IMG/VR virus record: IMGVR_UViG_3300028196_000006
Coordinates: 1-64,000 of that record
Strand: one strand, 5' to 3'
Origin: a virus
DNA length: 64,000 bases
In this document: one piece after another, positions 38,431-46,592 of the stretch
Layout: every line of letters starts with the position of its first letter
How positions within the stretch are numbered: the first letter of the stretch is position 1
Position numbers and translations under genes: made by a program
Notes under the pieces: generated by a model
Told to the model about the DNA's origin: nothing
Databases searched by the model: none
What the model saw: the letters and a program-made list of their open reading frames with translations, nothing else

Positions 38431-38808
38431 TTATTTTTCTTCTATTTTTTGTGAATCGCCAGGAATGATTCTATAATTGTCTTCTGGATCGTCAGCAGTG
38501 CTCACTTCAGTGATGCTACCTCGATCAGTTAAACATTGAACTTGATGTGGCATTAGAGGTAAATTTCTCCATGTTTCACCTTCTTTAAGTTCTTTTGTTA
38601 ACAGAGATGCAGTTTGAGTATCTATCCAACTTAAAAGGAATTTTCCTTCGTTCACAAACCAAGTTTCATCTTTGGTTTTGTGAAAATGCATTGAGAATTT
38701 AGCACCTTTGCGTTCAAACACCATGATTTTTCCACAGTACTTGTCATTGGAAGCCCAAATTAATTCGTATCCCCAACCTTTATCTACTTTTCCTTCTTTA
38801 TTAATCAT
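38431..38808 (-). CDS. Cupin-domain protein (sugar isomerase/epimerase-like)
   Basis: This 125-aa single-domain cupin has KGWGYELIWASNDKYCGKI, then the metal motif start FSMHFHKTKDETWFVNEGKF (H.H....E.......G) and a second half with LPLMPHQVQCLTD. The layout resembles phosphomannose-isomerase type II C-terminal or nucleotide-sugar cupins. It is the last gene of the minus-strand operon and overlaps hldD by 8 nt. It probably acts on a sugar phosphate or nucleotide sugar of this pathway; whether it replaces the missing sedoheptulose-7-phosphate isomerase step is an open guess. Confidence 0.75.
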   Translation of the reverse strand: MINKEGKVDKGWGYELIWASNDKYCGKIMVFERKGAKFSMHFHKTKDETWFVNEGKFLLSWIDTQTASLLTKELKEGETWRNLPLMPHQVQCLTDRGSITEVSTADDPEDNYRIIPGDSQKIEEK

Positions 38809-39616
38809 TTAAATATTGCTCAACTGTTTTATAATTTATTGTAACATTTTTATTTAATTCAGTTAAATCTGCACAGGTGTAAGACTGATATTGTCCTGTG
38901 AGTTGTTGAGGCATTGGTATTGTTTGTATTTTGGCATTGTATTTTTTAGCCACAGAATCTGCTACACTTTGAAATGATGTTGCTGTGCCTGTGCCAACAT
39001 TGTAAATACCGCTTACATCGTGTTGTAGCATTTGACAGTGTACGTTACACACATCATCCACACACACAAAATCTCTAAGATATTGATCACTATTTTCGAA
39101 TAATTTTATTATGCCACTTTCTTTTGCTTGTTTTGAAAATTTAGTTACTGGAGATGCTTGATCTCCTTTGTGTTCTTCATGATCTCCATACACATTAAAA
39201 TATCTAAATCCTTGAACTAATATTTTAAATTCTCCCATGGCTTGTTGAACAAATCTATCAAACAAATACTTGCTCCAAGCATAGGGTGATTGAGGATATA
39301 TTGGTCCGTTTTCTACAAAACTGTTTGTGTTACCATACACACTGGCAGAACTAGAATATTGAAAATTTACTCCCATTGTGTCACACATTTGTAATAATTT
39401 TAAACTGTATTCATAGTTTTGATCCATGATTAATTCTACATTTCTTTCTGTTGTAGAACTAATTGCTCCAAGGTGTATTACCCAATCATACATACTGGGA
39501 TCAGGAAAACTATTCATTGCATATTCAAATTTTGTTACTTCGTGGTTCATACTATCTAGATGTTTGCACAAATTTTTTCCTATAAATCCTTCAGCACCCG
39601 TTACACAAATTTTCAT
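38801..39616 (-). CDS. hldD: ADP-L-glycero-D-manno-heptose 6-epimerase
   Basis: This 271-aa short-chain dehydrogenase-type epimerase converts ADP-D-glycero- to ADP-L-glycero-beta-D-manno-heptose. The NAD(P)-binding loop is GAEGFIG at 7-13, and the HldD-typical block GAISSTTE lies near 50-57. The catalytic pair Y112/K116 is in PYAWSKYLFD, and RYFNVYGDHEEHKGDQAS is the heptose-epimerase signature region. NVGTGTATSFQSVAD and the LTGQYQSYTCADLTEL end also match the family closely. The length is somewhat below the usual 310 aa. Its start overlaps the 2OG oxygenase stop by 4 nt. Assignment is strong. Confidence 0.92.
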   Translation of the reverse strand: MKICVTGAEGFIGKNLCKHLDSMNHEVTKFEYAMNSFPDPSMYDWVIHLGAISSTTERNVELIMDQNYEYSLKLLQMCDTMGVNFQYSSSASVYGNTNSFVENGPIYPQSPYAWSKYLFDRFVQQAMGEFKILVQGFRYFNVYGDHEEHKGDQASPVTKFSKQAKESGIIKLFENSDQYLRDFVCVDDVCNVHCQMLQHDVSGIYNVGTGTATSFQSVADSVAKKYNAKIQTIPMPQQLTGQYQSYTCADLTELNKNVTINYKTVEQYLND

Positions 39617-40215
39617 ATCTTACACCATAGTTTATTAATTGATTCTGATCCTTGTGGCGAAATAGGTTTTAATAATTGATTATTCCAATCAGCAACGAAA
39701 TTAATATTAATATTAACTCTACATCTTTCATCAGAACAAGTACTTCCGGTGTGTTCCATGTGGCTGGGGAATATTACCATGGAGTTAGCAACACTTGGAA
39801 CTTTATCGCCATCTTTAAATTCTGTAAAACCATTGTTGGTGTTACAATAAAATATTGCTGTATAACTCAGTGGCACACTTACGTCACAGTGCATGCCGTG
39901 AGTCACAATTGTTTCTCTTCCAGGTATATTGTTTGCTTTTACTCTTAAAAAAGTGTGAGGTTGAAGCACAGCAAAAATAGGAAAACACATGTTCCATATT
40001 TCAGGACTTGTGGCTATGTTACTGTTTTCGTGAAATTTATGCACAAACTGTATTTGATATTTTTCTTCTGTATTGGATTGATGTGAATGTACAACATGGT
40101 TTTGATAAAACCAAGGAAATTTATCACTCATGATTATATCCGTTAACTGTTTAAAATGTTCATCACTTAAAACATTTTTTAATGTTATTTTGTTATTTTT
40201 TATCTGTTGTTCCAT
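39613..40215 (-). CDS. 2-oxoglutarate/Fe(II)-dependent oxygenase-like protein
   Basis: This 200-aa protein has the metal triad visible as H109-C-D111 (THGMHCDV) and H155 (SHMEHTG), with basic residues R164/R166 suited to bind 2-oxoglutarate. FYCNTNNGFTEFKDG and ANSMVIFPSHMEHTG match the jellyroll core of small phage-encoded 2OG oxygenases. It lies between hldE and hldD, overlapping hldE by 23 nt and hldD by 4 nt, so it is co-translated with heptose synthesis. The substrate is unknown: hydroxylation of a sugar, lipid or protein is possible. Confidence 0.8.
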   Translation of the reverse strand: MEQQIKNNKITLKNVLSDEHFKQLTDIIMSDKFPWFYQNHVVHSHQSNTEEKYQIQFVHKFHENSNIATSPEIWNMCFPIFAVLQPHTFLRVKANNIPGRETIVTHGMHCDVSVPLSYTAIFYCNTNNGFTEFKDGDKVPSVANSMVIFPSHMEHTGSTCSDERCRVNININFVADWNNQLLKPISPQGSESINKLWCKI

Positions 40216-41452
40216 TAACTTTGTTTAATAAATTTGTTGTTGAAAAACCTTTGACAGTTGGAAAAATTTTCACATCTGCCATTTCATTACCTACAGTGGT
40301 TTCCACACTGTAATCTCCACCTTTAACTATAACATCAGGTGTATATTTTTTAATTGATTCTAGTGGTGTATCTTCATTGAACACAACAACCTGATCTACC
40401 CAAGGCAACTCCATTAATTGTTGTTGTCTTGCTGACATACTATTGTAAGGACGGTCATTGCCTTTTAGTCTTTTAACACTATCATCTGAATTAATACCTA
40501 CAATCAATTTGTCTCCTTGATTTTTGGCAAATTTTAATAATTCTAAATGTCCTTGATGTAAAATATCAAAAACTCCATTAGTCCAAACTATTGTGTCTTC
40601 TATATCACTAATCTTAACAACAGTGACGCCTCTGTGTTGTACAACACTACTTGCACCTTTTAAAGCAAGAGAACAAGCATCTGTCATACTATGTCCTTGT
40701 TCAACATATTTTACAATAATTGCTAACACTGTATCTCCTGCACCACTGACGTCTGCCAATTCAACAGCGTCACCAGTGATGTGTTTGTATTCATTATTGC
40801 CAACAACATGAATGCCGTTGCCTCCATCAGTTACAACCAACCAATTCCAATTGAATTGAGTTCTGTATTGATCAGCATTTTCAGGATTAAATTTTCCAAA
40901 CCATTGTTCATACTCTTTCATATTAGGCTTAACCAGATATGCATCTTTATAGCAGTCAGGATTTTGTTTGGGATCTACATAAACTCTTTTTACCAAATGA
41001 ACAATATCACTCACAAGGGTGTTAGTAATTACACCTTTGTTGTAATCACTCACTAAAACAACATCATCCTTTTGTAAATTTTTTAATAAATTTTGTTTGG
41101 GCTGAGATTCGGTGTATGGTTCTTCACGATCCAGTCTTAATAGGTGCTGTCCGTCTGGTCCAATCATACGTGTTTTCACAGTGCTGGTTACAGCATCATT
41201 ACTGATGTATGATGTGATATTGTTTTTAAGCAGTATTTCTTGTATTCTGTGACCTGGGGCATCGTTGCCCACCGAACTGTAAAGATGTGTGTCTACGCCG
41301 AGATTTGATAGGTTTAAAGCGAGATTTCCTGCTCCTCCTATGTTGTAATTTCGAGAGTTTTCTTTCAGTACAAGAGTGGATGCTTCTGGAGATACTTTGG
41401 TACAATCACCCTGTACCCAAACGTCCAACATTACATCTCCAATTATTTTCAT
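40193..41452 (-). CDS. hldE: Bifunctional heptose-7-phosphate kinase / heptose-1-phosphate adenylyltransferase
   Basis: This 419-aa fusion (E. coli HldE is 477) has residues 1 to about 285 as a PfkB/ribokinase-type kinase: GDVMLD at 5-10, NIGGAGNLALNLSNLG at 37-52, and the signature DVSGAGD at 234-240. Residues 286-419 are the cytidylyltransferase-like adenylyltransferase: TNGVFDILHQGH with the HxGH motif at 299-302, then KRLKGNDRPYN, VFNEDTPLESI and VKGGDYS, all close to bacterial HldE. It converts heptose 7-phosphate via the 1,7-bisphosphate and (after a phosphatase) to ADP-heptose. GmhA- and GmhB-type genes are not in this window. It overlaps the Nudix gene by 4 nt (ATGA). Confidence 0.93.
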   Translation of the reverse strand: MKIIGDVMLDVWVQGDCTKVSPEASTLVLKENSRNYNIGGAGNLALNLSNLGVDTHLYSSVGNDAPGHRIQEILLKNNITSYISNDAVTSTVKTRMIGPDGQHLLRLDREEPYTESQPKQNLLKNLQKDDVVLVSDYNKGVITNTLVSDIVHLVKRVYVDPKQNPDCYKDAYLVKPNMKEYEQWFGKFNPENADQYRTQFNWNWLVVTDGGNGIHVVGNNEYKHITGDAVELADVSGAGDTVLAIIVKYVEQGHSMTDACSLALKGASSVVQHRGVTVVKISDIEDTIVWTNGVFDILHQGHLELLKFAKNQGDKLIVGINSDDSVKRLKGNDRPYNSMSARQQQLMELPWVDQVVVFNEDTPLESIKKYTPDVIVKGGDYSVETTVGNEMADVKIFPTVKGFSTTNLLNKVNGTTDKK

Positions 41453-41883
41453 TTGATCAATTTTAACATTTTAAACACAGTATCCAATTTAATTTGATTC
41501 GTTTTATTTTGGAATGTTTTACGTAATCCTTGGTGTAATGGCTTGGGCCAGTTACCAAAAGTTACCCATGCATATCCATCATGTTCTGTGTTTAATATTG
41601 GAATAAATTCTTTTTCTACCACACACAAATAAGTATGATACAAAAAATTTTCATCATTGCTGACGAATGTTTCCATTGGAATAGTTTTTTTAATTGATTG
41701 TTCGCCTATTTCTTCTTTAATTTCTCTTTGAAGACCGTCCCATAAATTTTTATCTGAAGTTGTAGTACCACCGACCAATCCCCAAACATTATTTTGTTTA
41801 CTTTGAGTTCTGTGTAGTAATAAAAATCTTTTTGTATCTAGTGTATAGAAGAGTGCTCCACACCCTACAATTTTACTGTTCAT
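41449..41883 (-). CDS. Nudix hydrolase
   Basis: This product is 144 aa from the ATG at 41883; longer in-frame starts would run into the gp15 coding end. The Nudix box spans residues 39-61 with G39, R53, E54, E57, E58 and G60 in canonical spacing, but the first Glu is Lys45. The fold elements FLLLHRTQ and NVWGLVGG precede it. Nudix enzymes cleave nucleoside diphosphate-X compounds. Because it is followed immediately by hldE (ATGA overlap), nucleotide-sugar hydrolysis or housekeeping of ADP-sugars is plausible. It is the first non-structural gene after gp15 in the operon. Confidence 0.85.
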   Translation of the reverse strand: MNSKIVGCGALFYTLDTKRFLLLHRTQSKQNNVWGLVGGTTTSDKNLWDGLQREIKEEIGEQSIKKTIPMETFVSNDENFLYHTYLCVVEKEFIPILNTEHDGYAWVTFGNWPKPLHQGLRKTFQNKTNQIKLDTVFKMLKLIK

Positions 41884-41899
41884 ACAATTAATTATGTGA

Positions 41900-43327
41900 C
41901 TAAGAGATCTTCCAAGTGCCTTTACGATATTCACCTTCGAAAGACAACAACCATTCTGTACCATTCCATTTATACTGTACACCAGTGTTTAAATTGGTAA
42001 CAAATGATTCTGTGAAATTGGCAACGGTGCTAGGATTAGCACTGGCATCAAAAATGACTTGCCAATTTGTTCCGTTCCATTCCACAATGTCATTGGCTCC
42101 TGCAACTAAATCTATATTGCTGTCACCTTTCCATGCATCTGCTCCGTCTTCGTTGTTGGAATCGCCAATGCCTTTCAATAATAGTAATCTTTTACCATTT
42201 TGTTTCACACTGGATGGATCAAACGATGCAGGATCAACAATAAAATCTACTGAACCACTGGTCGTAACTGGTCCAACAATAACAGTGTCAGTTGGAATTG
42301 TGTCTTCATCCCAATCAATTAAAAGTTGGTGTGGATTTGCTTCATTCACTGCCACAGTACCAACCACTTGAGCATCAATACCTTGTCTATTTAAATAAAT
42401 TTTGCTCAATCCATTTTTATAGTTTGGTATGGTTAACACATTGCCTGTCCATACTTCTCCACCTATAACACCTTTAGTTATAATTTGAGCAACACTGTTC
42501 AACACATATATGTCAACATTGATACCTGTTGTGCCTTGCACAGAATCTGTATCTTTTCTTATTGCTCGTCCTTTATCATCTAACTTGATGCTGTTTTCAT
42601 ATCCATCTTGATATGCTTTTAATTCAGGCATTGTTTGACTTAGATCTATATTACCTGATTGTTCGTTAAAAATACTTGTAATAATATGAGTAATCACTCC
42701 TAATTTTTTTACTTTTGTTGGTGGTGATATGAATATTGGTGTCGTGAATCCCAGTGTGGCAACATCAACTTCTGATTCTGTACCTAATGGAATTGTTCTT
42801 GATGAAAAATTAATATTTGACAATTCGACAACACTTAAACTGGTCCAGTCAATATAGTTGTCTGTGGTTTGAATTTCAAGTGATGGATTAAACAACATCA
42901 TTATTTGTTCCATTATTTGTAACTTTTGTTCTGTGTTTGATGTCCAAATATCTGCATTCATTGTTAATGTGTAAGGCGTTGGCATCAATCTTTCAACAGT
43001 GACATTTTTGCCTTGTGTGTTTAGATATTCATTATTGTTGGCATCGTATGCTCTTTCTCTAACGTGTACTTTAGAAATAAAAGATGCATCTGCTAATCTG
43101 TTTCTATCCATTTCTAATCCAGTAACATATATTCCCATTCTTGGCACTGAAGGTAATTTGTTTTCTGAATTATCTCTTATGATATGTCCAACTTGTCTGC
43201 TGATATCTCCGTACATAACCGGTATAGTTTTTAATCCATCACTACCGTCTTTGTAAGAAAAATTACTCAGTAATCTAATAATTTGAGTAATGTATCTTCT
43301 AATCTGTCCGTCGTAAAAATGTTGCAT
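41900..43327 (-). CDS. gp15: Tail sheath stabiliser / tail completion protein gp15
   Basis: This 475-aa protein caps the top of the tail in T4 and joins it to the neck. The N-terminal part matches gp15 of T4-like marine phages: QHFYDGQIRRYITQIIRLLS, VMYGDISRQ, LPRMGIYVTGLEMD, PTPYTLTMNADIW and LQIMEQIMMLFNPSLEIQ, then GTESEVDVATLGFTTPIFIS. T4 gp15 is 272 aa; here residues about 280-475 are a C-terminal extension with two WNGTNW/WNGTEW beta units. Its ATG overlaps the gp14 stop (TAATG). Confidence 0.85.
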   Translation of the reverse strand: MQHFYDGQIRRYITQIIRLLSNFSYKDGSDGLKTIPVMYGDISRQVGHIIRDNSENKLPSVPRMGIYVTGLEMDRNRLADASFISKVHVRERAYDANNNEYLNTQGKNVTVERLMPTPYTLTMNADIWTSNTEQKLQIMEQIMMLFNPSLEIQTTDNYIDWTSLSVVELSNINFSSRTIPLGTESEVDVATLGFTTPIFISPPTKVKKLGVITHIITSIFNEQSGNIDLSQTMPELKAYQDGYENSIKLDDKGRAIRKDTDSVQGTTGINVDIYVLNSVAQIITKGVIGGEVWTGNVLTIPNYKNGLSKIYLNRQGIDAQVVGTVAVNEANPHQLLIDWDEDTIPTDTVIVGPVTTSGSVDFIVDPASFDPSSVKQNGKRLLLLKGIGDSNNEDGADAWKGDSNIDLVAGANDIVEWNGTNWQVIFDASANPSTVANFTESFVTNLNTGVQYKWNGTEWLLSFEGEYRKGTWKIS

Positions 43328-44484
43328 TAACTATCCGCCTTTGGTTTCAGTGCTGTAGATAAACTTTGTCTTTCAGTTACTGATTCACCAGCAATTGTTG
43401 AAGTTTTAGTATTATTAACAAATGTTCCTTTTTGAGTACTTCTTGTGTCAGTGTTAGTTAGTGTCATACGCACATTGTCTTCCATTTTCACCCAACGTCC
43501 GCCATCGCTTCTAAATAATCTATTAGGTAAGAAATCTGTGCGTAAAAAATAATCTCCTTTGTCTGACTGTGCTGGAAAACTTATACCAAAGCCAAACTGT
43601 TCACCATTGGGTGCAATTCCATCTCCTAACAAATATCCATTGTAACCTTCTTTAGACGGAGTTTGGGTTACCCTGTCTGCTAAAGTATTTTGTGTTGATG
43701 TGTCCAATGTCGATGTATCAGTTGTGACTAATTCTGGTTTTCCTTGACTATCTACTTGTAAAGTATAAAAATGTGCTATGTCGTATCCTGACTTGGGTGC
43801 ATCTGCTTCTGCTTGTTGAATCACAGCATTATTAATTTGCATTTCTTGTTCATATGTAGACAGTACGTCTCTTAATGTTTGTCCTGTACCTGCTCCTGCA
43901 TCCTTGTCTAATATCTCTTTAAATTCTTGTGAGTCGTATATCTGTTTTAATTTAACTCTGTAAAGGTGTGGATACCAAGTTTGACTAAATCCTTCTGCCG
44001 CTCTACTAATATCTTCCACAACATAAAATCTTTTAAGTGCTACATTGAAATCATTCAGTGCATATTCGTCTTTCAGATGAGGTAATTCAAACACATCACC
44101 CGGCATAACTTTTCTGCCCAATGTTTTAACACTGCTGGTGATAGGAATTGTCATAAACAATGTGTCGTTTTGTAAGAACAATCCAAATTGACTCATGTCA
44201 AAGTCAATATCTTGCACATTGTATATGCCTCTTAAACTGTACACATCTGTGTCGTATTTTCTGTCTCTATTTTCTAGAAATAACATATCTTGTATGTTGG
44301 TTTCTTTCACAGCATTGTATCTTGGCTGGCTTGGAGTGGCATCTGCTTCGTCTGTATTCTTAGGTCCTAGGTATTTGTGTACAAAAACATCGGTACCGCC
44401 CACAGTGAACATTTCCACCACGGTGTTGTCTAAGAATGTGTAGTCATTTCCCTTTTCTGGTTTATAAAGACTTAATCTTGGCAT
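43327..44484 (-). CDS. gp14: Neck protein gp14
   Basis: This protein is 385 aa from the ATG at 44484 (MPRLSLYKPEKGNDY), chosen because it gives the N-terminus usual in marine T4-like gp14 and because the only plausible promoter lies just upstream. Conserved blocks are MFTVGGTDVFVHKYLG, NIQDMLFLENRDRKYD, RGIYNVQDIDFDMSQFG, LGRKVMPGDVFELPHLKDEY and GFSQTWYPHLYRVK. gp14 works with gp13 to form the neck that joins filled heads to tails. The C-terminal third (about 250-385) is less conserved. The gene is on the opposite strand from gp13, unlike in T4. Confidence 0.87.
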   Translation of the reverse strand: MPRLSLYKPEKGNDYTFLDNTVVEMFTVGGTDVFVHKYLGPKNTDEADATPSQPRYNAVKETNIQDMLFLENRDRKYDTDVYSLRGIYNVQDIDFDMSQFGLFLQNDTLFMTIPITSSVKTLGRKVMPGDVFELPHLKDEYALNDFNVALKRFYVVEDISRAAEGFSQTWYPHLYRVKLKQIYDSQEFKEILDKDAGAGTGQTLRDVLSTYEQEMQINNAVIQQAEADAPKSGYDIAHFYTLQVDSQGKPELVTTDTSTLDTSTQNTLADRVTQTPSKEGYNGYLLGDGIAPNGEQFGFGISFPAQSDKGDYFLRTDFLPNRLFRSDGGRWVKMEDNVRMTLTNTDTRSTQKGTFVNNTKTSTIAGESVTERQSLSTALKPKADS

Positions 44485-44490
44485 ATACAT

Positions 44491-44512
44491 ATATTTATCG
44501 GACGATAAATAT
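44491..44512. promoter_or_regulatory. Palindromic divergent late promoter pair
   Basis: ATATTTATC (44491-44499) and GATAAATAT (44504-44512) form a perfect 9-bp inverted repeat around a 4-bp spacer (GGAC). Each arm is a GATAAATA late element, one directed left to gp14 (minus) and one right to gp13 (plus). The leftward element ends 7 nt before the gp14 ATG. Confidence 0.75.
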
Positions 44513-44528
44513 GTATAAGGAAAACTGT

Positions 44529-45287
44529 ATGAGCGATTTAACAACACAGAAACAAGAAGTATATGACTATGTTTATACCAGCCTAGGTGGCGGTATGGTA
44601 GACGTAGAATTAGACCCTAATCACTACGAAACAGCCCTAACAGATGCATTAGATAGATTCCGTCAAAGATCGGACAACTCTGTGGAAGAAAGTTACATGT
44701 TTTTGCCTCTAGTACAGGATCAAAACGATTACACACTTCCAAATGAAGTGATAGAAGTAAGACAAATCTACAGAAGATCGATAGGCTCAAGATCAGGTGG
44801 AGGCGATGGTGGTACATTGTTCGAACCATTCAACCTAGCATACACAAACACTTATCTATTAGCAAGTTCCAACATGGGCGGTGTTGCAACTTATGATATG
44901 TTTGCTCAATACCAAGAATTAGTAGGAAGAATGTTTGGTTCTTTTATAGAATTTAAATGGAACACAACAACCAAAAAATTAACGATACTTCAAAGACCAA
45001 GACAAGGCGAAGAAGTGTTATTAGAGGCTTACAATTACAGACCAGATTCGGAATTGCTTAAAGATTATTTGGCAAAAAAATGGTTAAAAGATTACACACT
45101 TGCAAAATGTAAGTATATGCTGGGTGAAGCAAGAAGTAAATTTAACACAATAGCAGGTCCACAAGGCGGAACATCACTGAATGGTGATGCTTTAAAACAA
45201 GAAGCCATAGCAGAAATGGAAAGACTTGAAATAGAAGTTAAAACACAAACTAGCGGTGGTCAAGGATATTCATTCGCAATTGGTTAA
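44529..45287 (+). CDS. gp13: Neck protein gp13
   Basis: This protein is 252 aa from the ATG at 44529, placed 8 nt after an AAGG ribosome site and behind the divergent late promoter; longer in-frame starts lie upstream of that promoter. Conserved gp13 blocks of marine T4-like phages are VYDYVYTSLGGGMVDVELDP, ALDRFRQRSDNSVEESYMFL, DYTLPNEVIEVRQIYRR, VGRMFGSFIEFKWN, LLEAYNYRPDSELL and KWLKDYTLAKCKYMLGEAR. It assembles with gp14 at the portal vertex after packaging. Confidence 0.87.
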   Translation: MSDLTTQKQEVYDYVYTSLGGGMVDVELDPNHYETALTDALDRFRQRSDNSVEESYMFLPLVQDQNDYTLPNEVIEVRQIYRRSIGSRSGGGDGGTLFEPFNLAYTNTYLLASSNMGGVATYDMFAQYQELVGRMFGSFIEFKWNTTTKKLTILQRPRQGEEVLLEAYNYRPDSELLKDYLAKKWLKDYTLAKCKYMLGEARSKFNTIAGPQGGTSLNGDALKQEAIAEMERLEIEVKTQTSGGQGYSFAIG

Positions 45288-45294
45288 GTCTTAG

Positions 45295-45323
45295 TTGACA
45301 ATTTACTAAACATATAGTAATAT
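45295..45323 (+). promoter_or_regulatory. Sigma70-type promoter, 17-bp spacing
   Basis: TTGACA (45295-45300), 17 bp, then TAATAT (45318-45323). The start codon of the next gene lies 7 nt after the -10 element, at the predicted transcription start. It suggests expression by unmodified host polymerase. Confidence 0.65.
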
Positions 45324-45330
45324 ACACTAT

Positions 45331-45969
45331 ATGAAACATCATCTTACTCCTTTATTTTCGGTACCGTTATATCAAACAGTTTTGGATCCCTTAGATCCTA
45401 TTGAAGAATCATGGATTAAAAATTTAGAATTTCCTTCACAAAGTGTTGGGCTGTACAAAGCAGAAAACGAAGAACCAAAAAATGCAGGAATGCAAGTGTT
45501 GAATCAACCTCAATTAAAAAATCTTAGACAACAGATATTAAAAGTGATGAAACATTTTGTTAGCGATGTATTAGATATTGAACAAGATTTTGAACTGACA
45601 ACAAGTTGGGTAAACAAAAATGGAAAAGGTGATCATATTATTCAACATTCACACCCAAATGCAATGATCAGTGGAGTGTATTATGTTGAAAGTGATGACA
45701 CATCTGCTCCGATCATATTTAACAAGCCTTATTTTTACACAAATCTTTTTCACGACACAGTCAAACCAACTTTTAAAAATAAAAATAATAATCAATTCAA
45801 TTTAGACTATTACGGTTTAAAGCCTAAAAAAAATGATCTGTATATGTTTCCATCTTGGTTGGAACACACAGTGCCGCCGCAAGATGCAGACAAAGATAGA
45901 TTAAGTCTAGCATTTAATTTCTTTGTTAAAGGCAAGGTAGGAGTAGGAACAACACAATTACAATTATGA
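45331..45969 (+). CDS. 2-oxoglutarate/Fe(II) oxygenase-like protein, second copy type
   Basis: This 212-aa protein is unrelated by eye to the minus-strand oxygenase except for the fold. It resembles the marine-phage family whose core reads W.N....G....HSHP..M.SGVYYV (TSWVNKNGKGDHIIQHSHPN, H106/H108) and ends with MFPSWLEHTV and DRLSLAFNFF, supplying the second His and the Arg for 2-oxoglutarate. Such genes are common in marine T4-like phages; the substrate is unknown. It has a host-type promoter and no ribosome site, and overlaps the next gene by 4 nt. Confidence 0.8.
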   Translation: MKHHLTPLFSVPLYQTVLDPLDPIEESWIKNLEFPSQSVGLYKAENEEPKNAGMQVLNQPQLKNLRQQILKVMKHFVSDVLDIEQDFELTTSWVNKNGKGDHIIQHSHPNAMISGVYYVESDDTSAPIIFNKPYFYTNLFHDTVKPTFKNKNNNQFNLDYYGLKPKKNDLYMFPSWLEHTVPPQDADKDRLSLAFNFFVKGKVGVGTTQLQL

Positions 45970-46592
45970 TTATAGGAATATGCGGACTGATAGGTTCAGG
46001 CAAAGATACCATCGCTGATTTTTTAGTAAAAGAAAAGAACTTTCAAAAATTATCATTTGCTGACAAATTAAAAGACAGTGTGGCTGAAATGTTTGATTGG
46101 GATAGACAACTGTTGGACGGAAAAACAGATGAAAGTAGAGCATGGCGTGAAAAATCTGATGAATTTTGGAGCAAAGAAATGGGTAAAGATATTACTCCCA
46201 GACATGTGCTTCAAGTGTTTGGCACAGAATGTATGCGTGATGGGTTTTATAATGGTGTGTGGGTAAGTTTAGCAAAAAAGAAAGTTTTAGATAATCCAAA
46301 CATCAACTGGGTAATACCCGATGTGCGTTTTGAAAATGAAGCCACAATGATTAAAGAAATTAACGGAGAAGTATGGTGGGTAAAAAGAGGACAACTGCCA
46401 TTATGGTTTAAAATGTATCAGGACATTGGAAAAGAACCCAAAGATGTACATCCTTCTGAATGGGCATGGGCAAACACAAATTTTAATACAGAATTATCTA
46501 ATAATGGCACCATTGCTGAACTTAAAAATCAGGTACAAGATCGCCTTGTTGCCAACGGATTCCTTCAAGGTGCAACGATCTCTGGCAGTTAG
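45966..46592 (+). CDS. gp1: Deoxynucleoside monophosphate kinase (T4 gp1-like)
   Basis: This 208-aa protein has a Walker A P-loop at residues 7-14 (GLIGSGKD), LSFADKLKDSVAEMF, and RHVLQVFGTECMRDGFYNGVW, a block typical of T4 gp1-like kinases, followed by WVIPDVRFENEA (nucleotide-binding Asp/Arg) and a lid rich in Arg/Lys. It phosphorylates dNMPs to dNDPs for phage DNA synthesis. It overlaps the preceding stop (ATGA). Its last 71 bp overlap the 3' end of the HNH-like gene on the other strand. Confidence 0.88.
   Translation: MIIGICGLIGSGKDTIADFLVKEKNFQKLSFADKLKDSVAEMFDWDRQLLDGKTDESRAWREKSDEFWSKEMGKDITPRHVLQVFGTECMRDGFYNGVWVSLAKKKVLDNPNINWVIPDVRFENEATMIKEINGEVWWVKRGQLPLWFKMYQDIGKEPKDVHPSEWAWANTNFNTELSNNGTIAELKNQVQDRLVANGFLQGATISGS

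Noticed and set aside
38420-38450. Bidirectional terminator between the convergent methyltransferase and cupin genes
   Set aside because: The AT-only palindrome has no GC stem and almost no loop, so termination cannot be supported.
41916-42371. 151-aa plus-strand frame opposite gp15
   Set aside because: Gp15 is a well-supported gene on the minus strand; the plus frame has no promoter or domain.
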